A stretch of DNA of 64,000 nt from Clitoria ternatea (GCA_037962975.1 CM075673.1:24412001-24476000), one strand, 5' to 3'; positions 1 to 11,540 are shown, counted from the first letter of the stretch. Notes: generated by a model not told the origin, from the letters alone. Made by a program: numbers and translations.

Positions 1-195
1 GCTGATGATATTAAAGTTAGAGAAAATCTAACCATCTCTACAGAACCCACACAGATCATAGAAAGGTCGATTAAACACCTGAGAAACAAGAATGTACCAC
101 TAGTGAAGGTTGCATGGAAACAAGGAAATGATGTAACTCTGACTTGGGAGCGTGAAGATGCTATGAGGACACAGTATCCAGAATTGTTTCACTGA
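1..195 (+). CDS. C-terminal end of a Ty3/gypsy (Tekay-like chromovirus) polyprotein, partial
   Basis: Frame 1 is open from the window edge to a TGA at 193-195 and gives the last 64 residues of a polyprotein. The stretch from VPLVKVAWK through LTWERE to YPELFH matches the chromodomain-type tail of plant Tekay/Del chromoviruses. The complete element at 25371-34767 ends its own polyprotein in the same way (VPLVKVKWQ, YTWELE, YPHLF). A polypurine tract and LTR follow at once, as expected for the pol end. The rest of the element lies left of the window. Family knowledge: this tail is thought to steer integration toward particular chromatin. Confidence 0.9.
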   Translation, partial: ADDIKVRENLTISTEPTQIIERSIKHLRNKNVPLVKVAWKQGNDVTLTWEREDAMRTQYPELFH

Positions 196-235
196 GAAGT
201 GCGTTATGTTAAATTTCGAGGATGAAATTTTTATT

Positions 236-248
236 AGGGTGGGAGAAA
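236..248 (+). other. Polypurine tract of the left Tekay-like element
   Basis: A purine-rich run, AGGGTGGGAGAAA, directly abuts the TGTAACATCC that starts the LTR. It is the expected priming site for plus-strand DNA synthesis. The right-hand Tekay-like element has a similar G-rich tract in the same place. Confidence 0.8.
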
Positions 249-420
249 TGTAACATCCTGTTTTTAATAATAGCTCTATTTCGTAAATTTTGAAGTATGG
301 AAGATCTGTTAGTATTAATCAATGAATAAAACACTTTATGGATGGTTTACAATACTCCAAAAATTCCATTTTTGGGTATAATTATAGAAATTACATAGAC
401 CTGTAATGATAAGATCCTTT

Positions 421-1370
421 TTCCGAGTAAAATATGCCTTAGAAAGAACTTTTCGAGTGAAAAAGGGGCTCTATTCCGAGTGACCAAGAGAAATTCCGAG
501 TGAAGGATGAAATTTCGAGTGAAAGATTGAAATTCCGAGTGAAAGGTTAAAATTCCGAGTGAAGGTTGTGTTTTCCGAATGGAACATGGTCGAGAGGGTT
601 TCTTTCGAGTGGAATCCCTGTCAGAGACACTCCTGAGTGAAGTGGGACCGATAGAACCACTTCTGAGTTCAAGAATCCGAGTGAGACTCGTATGTATGGG
701 TCTTTTTCCGAGTGATAATGACCCTGATGGACTCTGAATGAAACGTAGTTGAAGAAGTTGATCTGATCTCGGCTAAGTAATGATTAACCGAGTGAAACCC
801 AAGTGGGAAATACTTCTATATTCATAAGTGTTGATATCCGAGTGAAAGATATTCCGAGTGAACCCATGTAACCCGTATTCTGAGTGACTATGTATGGTGT
901 AAGTCCGAGTGGGGCTTGACTTGGTGAATTTTTCCAAGTGATGAGGAGTGGAATAATTCCGAGTGGAACCTGATTGGGGAGTTTATTCTGAAGAAGGATT
1001 AGTTAAGGCATTATCCGAGTGAAATAGAGGTATGAATACCGAGTGTGGGACCAAATGGATATTGGTCGGTCTTGGAGTTGTGTACCGAGTGAAAAACCAA
1101 TAGAGTGATGGGTCGGTTTTAGTGTAATTGCCGAGTGGAAGGCTGAGCAAGAGATGACTCGGAATTGGAATGAAATTACCGAGTGAAAGACTAATTGAGA
1201 TGACTCAGTTTCAGGAGAATATGCCAACTGAGTCACCTCCAAGGAAGAGAAATCAGACCGAATGTTTCAAGAGTAATCAATTCCGAGTGAGTAATAGGTG
1301 AAGACTCGGTTTCAGGAAGTTCTACCGAGTGGATTAAGATGTTGAAGTGGAAACCGAGTGAATGAAGGAT
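421..1370 (+). repeat. Dispersed short repeat, consensus TTCCGAGTGAA
   Basis: Roughly 25-30 copies of a word close to TTCCGAGTGAA occur in about 950 bp, always in the same orientation. Variants include TTCGAGTG, ACCGAGTG and CTGAGTG. Spacing is irregular, from about 20 to 70 bp, so this is not a simple tandem array. It lies in the U3 part of the LTR. Confidence 0.85.
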
Positions 1371-1395
1371 CGGTTTTGGGGAGGAAGAGTGTCTG

Positions 1396-1528
1396 GCTCA
1401 AGCGAGTCGGTATTCGCTTGAGCGAAACTCACACTCGCTCAAGCGAGTCGGTTTTCGCTTGAGCGAAACCCCTCTGCCAATGCATTGTATGGAACTCGCT
1501 CAAGCGAGTCGGTATCCTCTTGAGCGAG
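1396..1528. repeat. Cluster of three perfect-stem hairpins in the LTR
   Basis: GCTCAAGCGA pairs with TCGCTTGAGC at 1396-1423, and the same arms recur at 1437-1464. CTCGCTCAAG pairs with CTTGAGCGAG at 1495-1528. Each stem is 10 bp; the first two loops are 8 nt and read GTCGGT plus two bases. Confidence 0.85.
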
Positions 1529-2081
1529 AGGGACTCGGATTTCCCTCTTTTCACGTTACCGACCATTTCCAGTCGGTATATACATTGACCAGGTAGAATT
1601 TCAGTCGGCCAAGAGGCTGACCGAGTGAAATTTCACTCGAAATTCACTGTCAGGTTGACGTTTTGACTTCAGTTTTGTCCCTTTATGCATATTTTAATAA
1701 ATCTTCTTCAATCATGCACACTCTAGTGGGTAGGCTGTAGAAGTGGAGCTTACTTTCAATCTAAACCACTCTTAATTCCCACTAATAGCCCACTAGAAAC
1801 CCACTCATGGAAAGTTGTCTCCCACCTTGCATTATTAAACACACACACTGATTCTGAAACTCCCAATTACTCTTCTCCATCAATACACCTTCAATCTGAA
1901 CCAGGACAGCCGAGGGGACTTCTTTTTAGTCAGCCAAAGATCATCAATCTAAGTAAGAGGGGACAGGGTTGTGAATAACTATGAAATGGGTAGAATTGTA
2001 TGCTGTTCTAGGATTCCAGTTTTAATTTTGTATTGTGTTGCTCAGTTTGAGATTGAAAACGTGTGAATTTGATTCTGACTT

Positions 2082-3070
2082 CTTCATGAAAGTTGTAGAT
2101 CTTTTTGTTATCTGAATTTTGAGACCTGAATCAATTAATTTGAATATGTATAGCAAAAGTTATAGCCAAAATACTACAACATGTCCGAGTGGAATATTTG
2201 TTCTATGTTCTGTGTATATATTGATATTCTTGGAATTTTACAAGCATAATCAGCTTTTGATGTCTTCACTAAAGTTGTAGATAATTGTGTTATAGATCTA
2301 TAGAAAGTAGTTTCAAGTCAAAATGATTTTTGTAGCTTGAGTTATGCCTAAAATACTGAAGTATGTTCAAGCTGTAAATCTGTTAACTTGAGATACATAT
2401 TTTATTTTTAAAACTGGGAATTTTGTGGTGAGAATTAGTGATCAGTGTCTTTATCAAAGTTGTAAATCTTCTTATTATGTGAATTTTAAGACCTTAACCG
2501 ACTGAATTGGATATGTATAGCATGAGTTATGATCAAAATACTACAACATGTCCGATTGAAATACTTATCTTGTGTTTTCTGTGTATATGAATATTCTGGG
2601 AATTATACATACGGTTTTAGACTCTGATGTCTTCATGAAAGTTGTAGATATTTATGTTAGGGATCTATAGAAAGTGGTTTTGAGTTAAAGAGATGCTTGT
2701 AGCTCTAGATATGCTCAAAATACAGAAGTATGTTCATGATGAAAATCTGTTAACTATGAAATCCGAATCTTATTTTTAAAACTGGGAATTTTGTGGTGAG
2801 AATTAGTGGTTGGTGCCTTCATGAAAGTTGTAGATATTTGTGTTAAGGATAATTTAGAACTAGTTTTATGCTAAAATCATTTTTGTAGCTCTAGAAACGT
2901 TCAAATTACTAATATATGTACGTTTTGGAAAACTCACCTTGAGGCAGTGTGGTATTTCGTGAATAAGTGGTAATTCTGTTTGGAATTTGAAATTGTGTTC
3001 TTCATGAAAGTTGTAGATAATTGTATTATTAAGCTATAGAAAGTGGAATCACATGAAAAGGTTATGATTT
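2082..3070 (+). repeat. Six diverged tandem units of about 183 bp
   Basis: The word CTTCATGAAAGTTGTAGAT, or a close variant, recurs at 2082, 2264, 2449, 2631, 2817 and 3000, that is every 182-186 bp. Neighbouring blocks repeat too, such as CTATAGAAAGTGG and AAAACTGGGAATTTTGTGG. This is an old, diverged tandem expansion inside the LTR. Confidence 0.8.
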
Positions 3071-3565
3071 GCTCATGTTATGATTGTTTTACTAGAGTAT
3101 GTTGCTGTTGGAAATGCTGAAAGTTAATTATAATGGTTATTATGAATGAAAATGATATTTTCTCTATGAGTAACAATTTATTATTAAACTCTTGAGTGAT
3201 TATGATTTATTATTGATGTTGTTACGTTTTAATGAGTATCATACAGTTGTATATTTTGGTGGTGAATAATTATGAATGACATAATTAATATATATGTACA
3301 TGAATGCCTTGTGGTTATTGTTACATGTGGTTGAAACAGTAAATCCATGATTCTGAAAATTAGTATATGTGATGTGTCCTTTGAGGACTTGTGGTTTTCC
3401 AAGTGGTTTTGGAAATATTAATATCATGGTATGTTAAATAATAAAGAGAATTAAAGGCATTCATGCATCATAAGCATTTGGACGCACCATGGAATTTTAA
3501 GGGTTCCATGATTGCCTACCCTGGTGGAGGGTTACTCTATGATGAGTTAAAGCCCTATTTTTGTG

Positions 3566-3667
3566 ATGTGTTGGTCATGGGGCTGTAGGGATCCATGACT
3601 GTATAAATTCCTACCAATGTGTTGGTCATGGGGCTGTAGGGATCCATGACTGTATTAATTCCTACCG
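3566..3667 (+). repeat. Two tandem 51-bp units
   Basis: The block beginning ATGTGTTGGTCATGGGGC occurs at 3566 and again at 3617 with about one change, followed by a third short start ATGTCTC. It is a local duplication in the LTR. Confidence 0.9.
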
Positions 3668-4178
3668 ATGTCTCTATGAGACCTTTTACTGCAGTATTCC
3701 CACTAAACCAAATGGATCCAGCATGACATCATTTGACTAATTAAAGACTTAATAATTATAAATGAATTTGTTTGGCATATTCATCATATCATTATGTTTT
3801 GTTGATTGTGTTTGTGCAAATTTTATTTATTTTGTATTTATTCTATATTCTGTCTCACTCTTACATTAAATTTTACAGTGAATGCTACGTAGAATGAAGA
3901 GTGATGCCCTGATTGATGCCTATATGAATTACTACTTGGACTTTGATTTTTATTTATATTTAATGGGTTGTAATAAATATAACGTATCATGTACTGTTAT
4001 CATTCTAAATCGTTTCCGCTATGCAAATATTTCATGAATTTTATTAATCACGACTAGTATGCATGATAATATTCCGCAATTATCGAATTTTATGTGAACT
4101 CTGAGTTTAATTTATGAATTTTAAATTGATCTTTCAAAAACGCAAAAAATTTATTCGAAAATTATACTGGGCGTTCCA

Positions 4179-6014
4179 GATATGTTGTTGATTTCATGAT
4201 TTTTAAAATTATAAATTTTATGATTAACAGGACGTCTCGTCCAAATTAGTCCAGTTATCATTAAAAGCGTGATGATTTTATTTTTACTAGTAAAAGGGAT
4301 ATATATTTTTTAAAATTTGGGCCCGACAGGAATAATTGTTCCCGCTCCTACGTATTCCCCAAGCGTTAGGGGAAATCAGGGTTACGTAGTTCTTTGTGTT
4401 ATTTTAAAAAATTCAAAGTAGATTGACAAACGTCGAGATTTAAAATATATTAATCAACAGGACGTCTCGTCCAAATTGATTTCAAGTGGTGTATTATTTT
4501 TTTAGAAAAAAAGAAACCTTGGGTTTTATTGATTTTTTATTATATTTTTAGAAAGAACCTTAAAATTAATTTAAGAATGAAAAGCTTGGCCAGGGACCTA
4601 GATTAATAGGACGTCTCGTCCGAAGAATCTATAGAGATATTTGATTTGTTAAAAAATATTTCTTACGGTCTGAAATTAATTATGAGACAATTAAAGACTT
4701 ATTTTTATTTAAAAACTTAGGCCAATAGGACGTCTCGTCCGAATCGACCCTTAATGTGAATATATTAATTTTCGTTACCTATTGGCATTGCTAGAATACT
4801 TTATGGTCTAGAAATTAAACATAGGTTAATGGGACGTCTTGTCTAAACCAACCCTAGCATAAAGATTTTAATTTTAGGAACATACCAATATTAATTTCAT
4901 TCTCTATTTTTAGGAATTGTAATGCTCTAAACTTGGTTAGTAACGAACATTAACAGGCACAATGTGATACTAATTATCAGAATATTTCTAAAGGAGAAAG
5001 AATTTCATAACTTAATTCCCTGAGAAACTAGGATTTCATACAATCACAACAAGAAAAGATAAAAGAAGAAAATACCTGAAGTTGTTAATTTTCTGCGTTT
5101 TTCTTTATTCTTATCTCCTGCGTGAATATGCTTAGCTTTTTTCGTGTGCCAATTGCTACCAGTGTGAACATGACCTTTTTCTTCTTGCGTGAAAACTAAT
5201 ATGAATTTGGGCTTCCTGATTTGCGTCAATATGCTCTATGTTTCTATTCTCTCAGCGTAAAGGTATTCCAATATACCTATTTCTAATGTTGCCTGCTACT
5301 CAATTACCCTCTCCTCCCTTTTTTCAACGTGTCTGTACTACCTATATATATAGTCAATTGAAGCTGTGTCTTATCTCTTCATCACCTTTTTCCTTATCCT
5401 CCCCACTAATTGCGTGAATCCCTTATATATATATATATATATATATATATGTTCAATTTTTAATTATTGACCCTTGATTTATCTCCAATACCTTTTTTTA
5501 GCTTATCTAAATCTGATTCCCTTTTTTTGATTTTATAATTCAATGTTTCCTTATCTTTTACGTGAATGCAGCATGCTAATATATTATATAAGATAACTTG
5601 ATTTAACAATCTTCTTTTATAATATATATATATAGTTTAAAAATTGATTTCAACTTCATAACAACCTTATTTCATTTTATTTGAAAGCTTTATCTCTTTC
5701 TGTTAAAATTTATCCCTTCTTTCTCTAATCTTCTAGAATCTTATCCCTTATGGAATTTAAATTTTTAAACCTCCTTCTTGAATTTTGAAAATTTCTAAGT
5801 TTAGGAGTTCAAAAATTTATGATCTTGATAAGGATTTAAAATTTTAAAATTCAAAATCCGGATCAATAATTTGAAATTCAAACAAGCCCACAGATTCACT
5901 TTTTCTTAAAAATAATCCCTAAAAAATATTTTTATTTTTTATTTTTTGGTATTTTTATTATTTATTATTTTTTTGAAAATTTTAAATGGGTCCGGACAAA
6001 ATTGGGTAGCAACA
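4179..6014 (-). repeat. Ogre 3' LTR, missing about 288 bp
   Basis: This copy aligns with 39789-41609 of the other LTR at about 98 percent by eye, with small indels and a longer (AT)n run at 5424-5451. It starts TGTTGCTACCC on the minus strand at 6014. The segment matching 39501-39788, the LTR end beside the PBS in the other copy, is absent because the Tekay-like element has inserted at GATAT. It should reappear beyond the left window edge. Confidence 0.9.
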
Positions 6015-6030
6015 GCTTGCCCTTCTTTAC
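6015..6030 (-). other. Ogre polypurine tract
   Basis: On the minus strand the bases before the LTR start read AAAGAAGGGCAAGC, a purine tract in the correct place for plus-strand priming. The match is less clean than in the other elements. Confidence 0.6.
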
Positions 6031-6114
6031 TTTTCCTTTATTGTGTTACAGTAAGGGATAAGTAAAGATTGAGCGGAGCAATTTTGTCCAGGGTGCCAGT
6101 TTTAAAGAATGTCG

Positions 6115-7170
6115 TGTTTGACGACGAAGAAATTAAATGGTGCCTCGCTCGGCGACTAAAGATTTAAGTGGTGCCATGCTCAGCGATAGGAAAGTAAAAA
6201 AAGTGCCACGCTTGGTGACTGGAAATTTAAAAGATACCATGTTCGGCTTCTAAGAAAGTAAAATGATGCCCCGCTTTGCAATTGAAATGGTGCCCCGCTT
6301 GGCAACTAAAAAGCAAAATGGTGCCCCGTTCGGCGACTAAAAATTTAAATGATGCCATGTTTGGCGACAGGAAAGTAAAATGGTGCCCCGCTCGGCTACT
6401 GGAAAGTAAAATTATGCCTTGTTCGGCTACTAGAAAGTAAAATTGTGCCTCGTTCGGCGATTGGAAAGTAAAATGATGCCCCGCTCGGCAATTAAAATGG
6501 TGCCCCGCTCGGTAACTGAAAAGTAAAATGGTGCCATGTTTGGTGAAAGGAAAGTAAAATGGTGCCCCGCTCGGCTACTGGGAATTAAAAGAGTGCCCTG
6601 CTCGGCGACTGGAAGTTTAAAAGATGCCATGTTTGGCTCTAGGAAAATAAAATGGCGCCCCGCTCAGCAATTGAAATGGTGCCCCGCTTAGCGACTGAAA
6701 AGTTAAATGGTGCCATGTTTGGCGAAAGGAAAGTAAAATGGTGCCTCGCTCGGCTACTGGGAATTAAAAGAGTGCCCCGCTCGGCGACTGGAAGTTTAAA
6801 AGATGCCATGTTCGGTTCTAGGAAAATAAAATGATGCCCCGTTCGGCAATTGAAATGGTGCCCCGCTCGGCGACTGAAAAGTAAAATGGTGCCATGTTTG
6901 GCGACAGAAAAGTAAAATTGTGCCTTGTTCGGCTACTGGAAAGTAAAATTGTGCCTCGTTCGGCGATTGGAAAGTAAAATGATGCCCCGCTCGGCAATTA
7001 AAATGGTGTCCTGCTTGGCAACTGAAAAGTAAAATGGTGCCATGTTTGGTGAAAGGAAAGTAAAATGGTACCCCGCTCGGTAATTAAAATGGTGCCCCGC
7101 TTGGCAATTGAAAAGTAAAATGGTGCCTTGTTCGGCTACTGGAAAGTTTAAAAATATGCCATGTTCGGCG
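6115..7170 (-). repeat. Tandem repeats of about 31 bp in the Ogre 3' UTR
   Basis: About 35 units of a motif close to TGCCCCGCTCGGCGACTGGA plus AAGTAAAATGG repeat with a basic period of about 31 bp; shorter units of about 22-24 bp are mixed in. Several consecutive units recur as a block with a period near 179 bp (for example 6611 and 6790), so a higher-order structure exists. Ogre and related Tat elements are known for such 3' UTR arrays. Short ORFs here are by-products of the repeat. Confidence 0.88.
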
Positions 7171-7914
7171 ACAAGAAAATCAAGTTTGAAATCCGGGGAG
7201 AAACCTTTAGAGCTGCAATCTTTATAGATTTTAGGTTTATAGTCTTGGTTGAAATGGATGAACAAGGTGATTTTCTCTTCTGGGTATGTATACGATGTGG
7301 TCCCTGTAATGCTTGTGAGGTGCCAACAAATAACAGAAGCCTCTCACTCCCACGAGTTTCCTTTTCTTTTTATGAAAATAATTGTCATTGCCTTGTTTTA
7401 TTTTGTTAAAACACACGTTTTGTCATATTAATGAAACTCATGTATAAATGCGTATTGAAAAGGTAGCATATTTATTTATGTGGGTTGATCAAGTACCGGA
7501 AAAGACAAAGGGAAATCAGATGCAAAAAGAAACAAACGTACGTAAAGAGTTTGATAATAGGGGATGTAATGGGGTTTGCAGATCTTCCAGTGAATCCCTG
7601 AGAACAGTAAGAATCTTGATCATGTATCAGACGACAAGTTTATCCTTCGATCTTGCTTCTGAGAAAGTAATTCAATTATGGTCCTTGCCCTTGTACCTCA
7701 GTTTAGTTCTGCTCTTCTTGGATGGGGGATATTCAGTTACTTTGCCAAAATTTTGACCTTAATTTTTGCCTGTCAGGTTTTCGACTCACCAGGTCGCTCT
7801 AATTTTTGTCCAGGCCGCCTTTTCAGGTTTTCAGCCTAGCGAGCATGATTCATTTATTGCCCTTTTTTTTTGTTTTTTGTTTTTTTTTGCTTTTTTTTGT
7901 TTTTTTTTGTTTTT
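7171..7914 (-). other. Ogre 3' UTR, non-repetitive part
   Basis: This lies between the integrase stop and the tandem array. It holds a T-rich run at 7864-7916 and several short open frames, one of 102 codons on the plus strand (7448-7756). None shows a recognisable domain, and position argues for untranslated sequence. Confidence 0.6.
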
Positions 7915-10216
7915 TTAGGCAAAGTATCTTTTGACTGCGTCTGCATTTATAGGCATCGGTAGGTCATCTCCATCCATGTTGGTCAATACCAAAGCTCCGC
8001 CAGAAAAAGCTCTTTTTACCACATATGGTCCTTCATAATTAGGTGTCCATTTGCCTCTGTGATCCTTGTGGATTGGCAAAATTTTCTTGAGAACTAGATC
8101 CCCTTCTTGAAATTGTCGAGGTCGTACCTTCTTTTCATAAGCCTTTTTCATACGCTTCTGATATAACCGTCCGTGAGATAAGGCAGTTAACCTCTTCCCA
8201 TCTATTAGGTTCAGTTGGTCATGTCGAACCTGAACCCATTCAGCTTCTTCCAATTTGGCCTCCATGATTACCCTTAGAGATGGGATTTTGACTTCAATAG
8301 GTATTACTGCTTCCATGCCATACACCAAAGAAAACGGGGTTGCCCCTGTTGAAGTTCGAACCGAAGTACGATACCCGTGTAAAGCAAAAGGGAGCATCTC
8401 ACTCCAATCTTTATAGGTCACAACCATTTTCTGTACTATCTTCTTGATGTTTTTATTTGTTGCTTCAACCGCTCCATTCATCTTTGGCCGTTACGGGGAG
8501 GAGTTATGATGATGGATCTTGTAATTCTCACACAATTCCTTCATCATTTTGTTATTTAGGTTTGTGTCATTGTCAGTAATGATCTGACTTGGCAAGCCAT
8601 ATCGACATATTAGCTCCTTTTTGACAAATTTAACCATAACATTTTTCGTCACATTGGCATAGGACGCTGCCTCGACCCATTTAGTGAAATAGTCGATAGC
8701 GACCAAGATAAAGCGATGGCCATTTGAGGCTTTTGGCTCGATGGGCCCAATGACGTCCATACCCCACATCGAGAAGGGCCATGGAGCTGATAAAACATTT
8801 AGGGATGAGGGGGTGCATGAATTCGGTCAACGTAGGTTTGACACTTATGGCATTTCCGAACATAGTCAAAACAGTCAGGTTCCATAGTTATCCAGTAATA
8901 CCCAGCTCTTAGGATCTTTCTTGCCATGGCATGGCCATTGGCATGAGTTCCGAAGGATCCTTCGTGAACATCAACCATGATCCCTTTTGCCTCATTCGCG
9001 TCTACACATCGAAGAAGTACGGAGTCATGATTCCTTTTGTAAAGCACATCGCCGTTTAAGAAGAAACCCATAGAAAGTCGTCGTAGGGTTCTTTTGTCAT
9101 TTTCTGTAGCTTCCCGAGGGTACTCCCGACTTTTGATGTAGTTTCTGATATCATGATACCAGGGCTTCCCATCTATCTCCTCATCTATTGATTGGCAGTA
9201 CGCAGGTTGGCCATGGTTGCCTACCTCAATGAGGGGCATGTCACTGTCATTGCTTATTTTGAACATCGATGCCAGGGTTGCCAAAGCATCGGCCATTTAA
9301 TTATCATCAAGAGGAATATGGTAAAAAGAGATCTCGTCAAACCCCTTGATTAATTCTTTGATATGAGTATGATAAGGAATTAACTTGGTATCCCTAGTCT
9401 CCCATTCATCTTTTAATTGATGAATAACCAATGCAGAATCCCCATAAACTTCCAGCAACCTTACTTTCGTATCTAAAGCTACTTGGATCCCCATAGCGCA
9501 TGCTTCGTATTCTGCGATGTTATTGGTGCAGTCAAAGCATAACCTGGCACAAATAGGGATAATCTTTTTATTTGGAGAAATCAAAACTACCCCTATTCAA
9601 TGCCCCAGTTCATTAGACGCTCCGTCAAATCTTAAAATCCATTTGTTTCCCTGGGTTTCCTCTTCATTAATCAAGGTCATGATGTCCTCATCAGGAAACT
9701 CAAATTGTAAGGGTTGATAGTCATCCACAGGTTGGTGCGCTAAATAATCTGCTAGAGCACTTCCTTTTATGGCTTTTTGGGTGACATATGTTATGTCATA
9801 TTCAGTCAACAGAACTTGCCAGCGAGCAATCCTCCCGGTCAAGGCGGGTTTTTCAAAGATGTATTTGACTGGATCCATTTTGGATACAAGCCAAGTAGTA
9901 TGAAACAACATGTATTGTCTTAAACGTCGAGCGGCCCATGCCAATACACAACAAGTACGCTCTAACGCGGAATATTTTGACTCGCATTCTATGAACCTCT
10001 TGCTTAGATAATAAATAGCATGCTCTTTCTTTCCTGTCTCATCATGCTGCCCTAGTACGCAACCCATGGATTCATCCAACACCGTCAAGTAAAGAATGAG
10101 AGGCCTCTTAGGGGTCAGAGGTAACAGGATAGGTGGTTCCTGTAAGTATTGTTTTATCTTGTCAAAGGCTAGTTGACAATCTTTGTTCCATTGTCCTGGT
10201 TGATTCTTGCTGAGTA
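7915..10216 (-). pseudogene. Ogre pol, right part: RNase H, archaeal-type RNase H and integrase
   Basis: On the minus strand the order is end of the RT-linked RNase H (ESKYSALERTCCVLAWAARR, about 9960), a second archaeal-type RNase H (FDGASNELGH, NNIAEYEACAMGI, about 9630-9270), an integrase zinc-binding region (HANGHAMARK, CHKCQ, about 8965-8840), then the core with GMDVIGP, ITDND and NGAVEA as the three acidic sites, ending at TGA... KRYFA stop at 7915. Breaks are a TGA at 9597-9599, a TAA at 9297-9299, a one-base loss in a C run near 8810, and a TAA at 8491-8493. Residues just before 10216 continue from the segment ending at 22024; the Retand-like element lies between. Not functional as it stands. 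Confidence 0.92.
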
Positions 10217-10221
10217 GCTTG
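10217..10221. repeat. Target site duplication, left copy (GCTTG)
   Basis: GCTTG immediately precedes TGAACTGG of the left LTR, and the same five bases follow GGATCA of the right LTR at 22024-22028. Removing the element and one copy brings the Ogre pol frame back into register across the gap. Confidence 0.95.
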
Positions 10222-11024
10222 TGAACTGGTCTGGACCGGGGTCTAGGATCCGGTGTAGGACCAACCACAAGAGTGCAGATGTTTTTAGGGTTTACACACC
10301 GGAACAGTGTATATCCGATGTATTAATCTGGTCTCTCAGTGGGAGAGGCCGGTCTTGTTGTCCTGGAGATCCTTCATACCAACGATTCGCGTTGCAGGGG
10401 GGCGAAAGGTGGTGCCACCTGCAAAGATTCTCCGACGCTCAAGTCAGAAGAGTGTATGAACTCAATGAATACTTAAGCGAAGTAATCGTAGAATGTAAGT
10501 TAGGACAACGATACCATGCATTTGTATTGAAATATGCTACTTATAGTTGCACGTCAAAGAATGAGTCGTTGGATACAGGTGGGTCCCTTAGCTCTGATTG
10601 CGTGTATATTGTGTCAATCAAAATGGCTCGACTTTCAGAATGTGTCAGGAGGGTAGGTCAATTATCAGAGTACGATCCTCTAGGGAAAGGAGAGGATAAT
10701 CACCTTTTCCGTATAATCTGCTGACATGCCCACTTACTTTCTGAGGCCATTGATGTGACGTATTTTGCTACAAACAGTGTCTTCGTTGATAAGTTATCAG
10801 GGGCTCTTCTCTTGCTGTGAGGGAAAAGCCAACAATTATATACATGTCCTGTGACAATAAACATAGAACCGTTATGGCGAAAATGAATGATGCTGCCGCG
10901 GAGTGAGGGCGGACGGCTAGACAACGGATATCCGGTATGGTAACGTTGAACCAGGACACCGGTTTTCCTTATATGTGGATACTCTGACGTCATAAGAATG
11001 GGGGCCGGTATCTAGACCGGATCA
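10222..11024 (-). repeat. 3' LTR of the Retand-like element
   Basis: It begins TGAACTGG and ends CCGGATCA in plus orientation, 803 bp. It matches 21221-22023 except at about eight positions. The open frames inside (both strands) occur identically in the other LTR and show no domain. Confidence 0.95.
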
Positions 11025-11037
11025 TTTGTCCCCTAGC
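11025..11037 (-). other. Polypurine tract of the Retand-like element
   Basis: On the minus strand CTAGGGGACAAA directly precedes the LTR start TGATCCGG. Position and purine content fit a PPT. Confidence 0.8.
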
Positions 11038-11532
11038 TTGTATGAGGGACTGTTAAGTTGCTCATATAAGCTACACAACTCTTTAGAGAAGTCTGGATGC
11101 CGGTGATACATTCTGGTAAGTCTCTGAGAGCTCGGTGGCGTCCGCTCTAGTAAACGAGTGACCGCCCTTCTCGCGTTGCGTACAACGGATTCAGACAGCA
11201 TGAAATAAGTAATGGAAATCCCAAGAGTCTTTGAAAATCGAAACCCTTGGTATTCGAAAAGTGGTTGGGAGGCATTAAATGCGTACAGCATGATTGGACA
11301 GTAAATGCGTTTTTTATGCAAGAGCCATCATTGCCCAAGAGTGTAACCGTCGATTGGGCTTATTGGGCCTGGATTCAAACTGAATGGGGGCCCATTTTGC
11401 CAAAATGTTTATTGAAACGTTACTATTTTCGTGCCTGTATGTGGTGAAACGACGGAGTCGTTTCAATTTGAAGGGTTGCGTTTTGATGCAAGCCTTGTGA
11501 CCTTCGATGAAGCACTGTGCTTCTTCGTTACC

Positions 11533-11540
11533 TATAAAAG
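11533..11540 (+). promoter_or_regulatory. TATA box for the antisense extra ORF
   Basis: CCTATAAAAGGAAC is a strong plant TATA match. It lies 168 bp upstream of the ATG at 11708, in the orientation of the extra ORF and opposite to gag-pol. The A/T-to-GC contrast and C/T-rich leader after it fit a Pol II core promoter. Expression is an inference. Confidence 0.6.

Larger units (their letters stand above)
249..4178 (+). repeat. 3' LTR of the left Tekay-like element
   Basis: It starts TGTAACATCC right after the polypurine tract and ends GGGCGTTCCA, so it has TG...CA termini; at 3930 bp it is long for an LTR. The LTRs of the intact Tekay-like element at 25371 start the same way and end GGACGTTACA, which supports both ends. 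The next base begins Ogre LTR sequence that matches the other Ogre LTR from 39789 on. The element therefore inserted into the Ogre LTR, and GATAT (4179-4183) should be one copy of its target duplication. The LTR is rich in internal repeats, listed separately. Confidence 0.85.

Noticed and set aside
6430..7265. Repeated 60-110-codon frames in the Ogre 3' UTR
   Set aside because: They translate the 31-bp tandem unit and change with repeat number. There is no domain, and the position is untranslated.
7448..7756. 102-codon plus-strand frame in the Ogre 3' UTR
   Set aside because: No domain, antisense to the element and inside untranslated sequence. Unlike the Retand-like antisense ORF, it has no clear promoter or homology.
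10221..11338. Open frames of 60-167 codons in the Retand-like LTR and next to it
   Set aside because: Nearly the same frames are in both LTR copies and in both directions. No known domain; LTRs of this family do not code.
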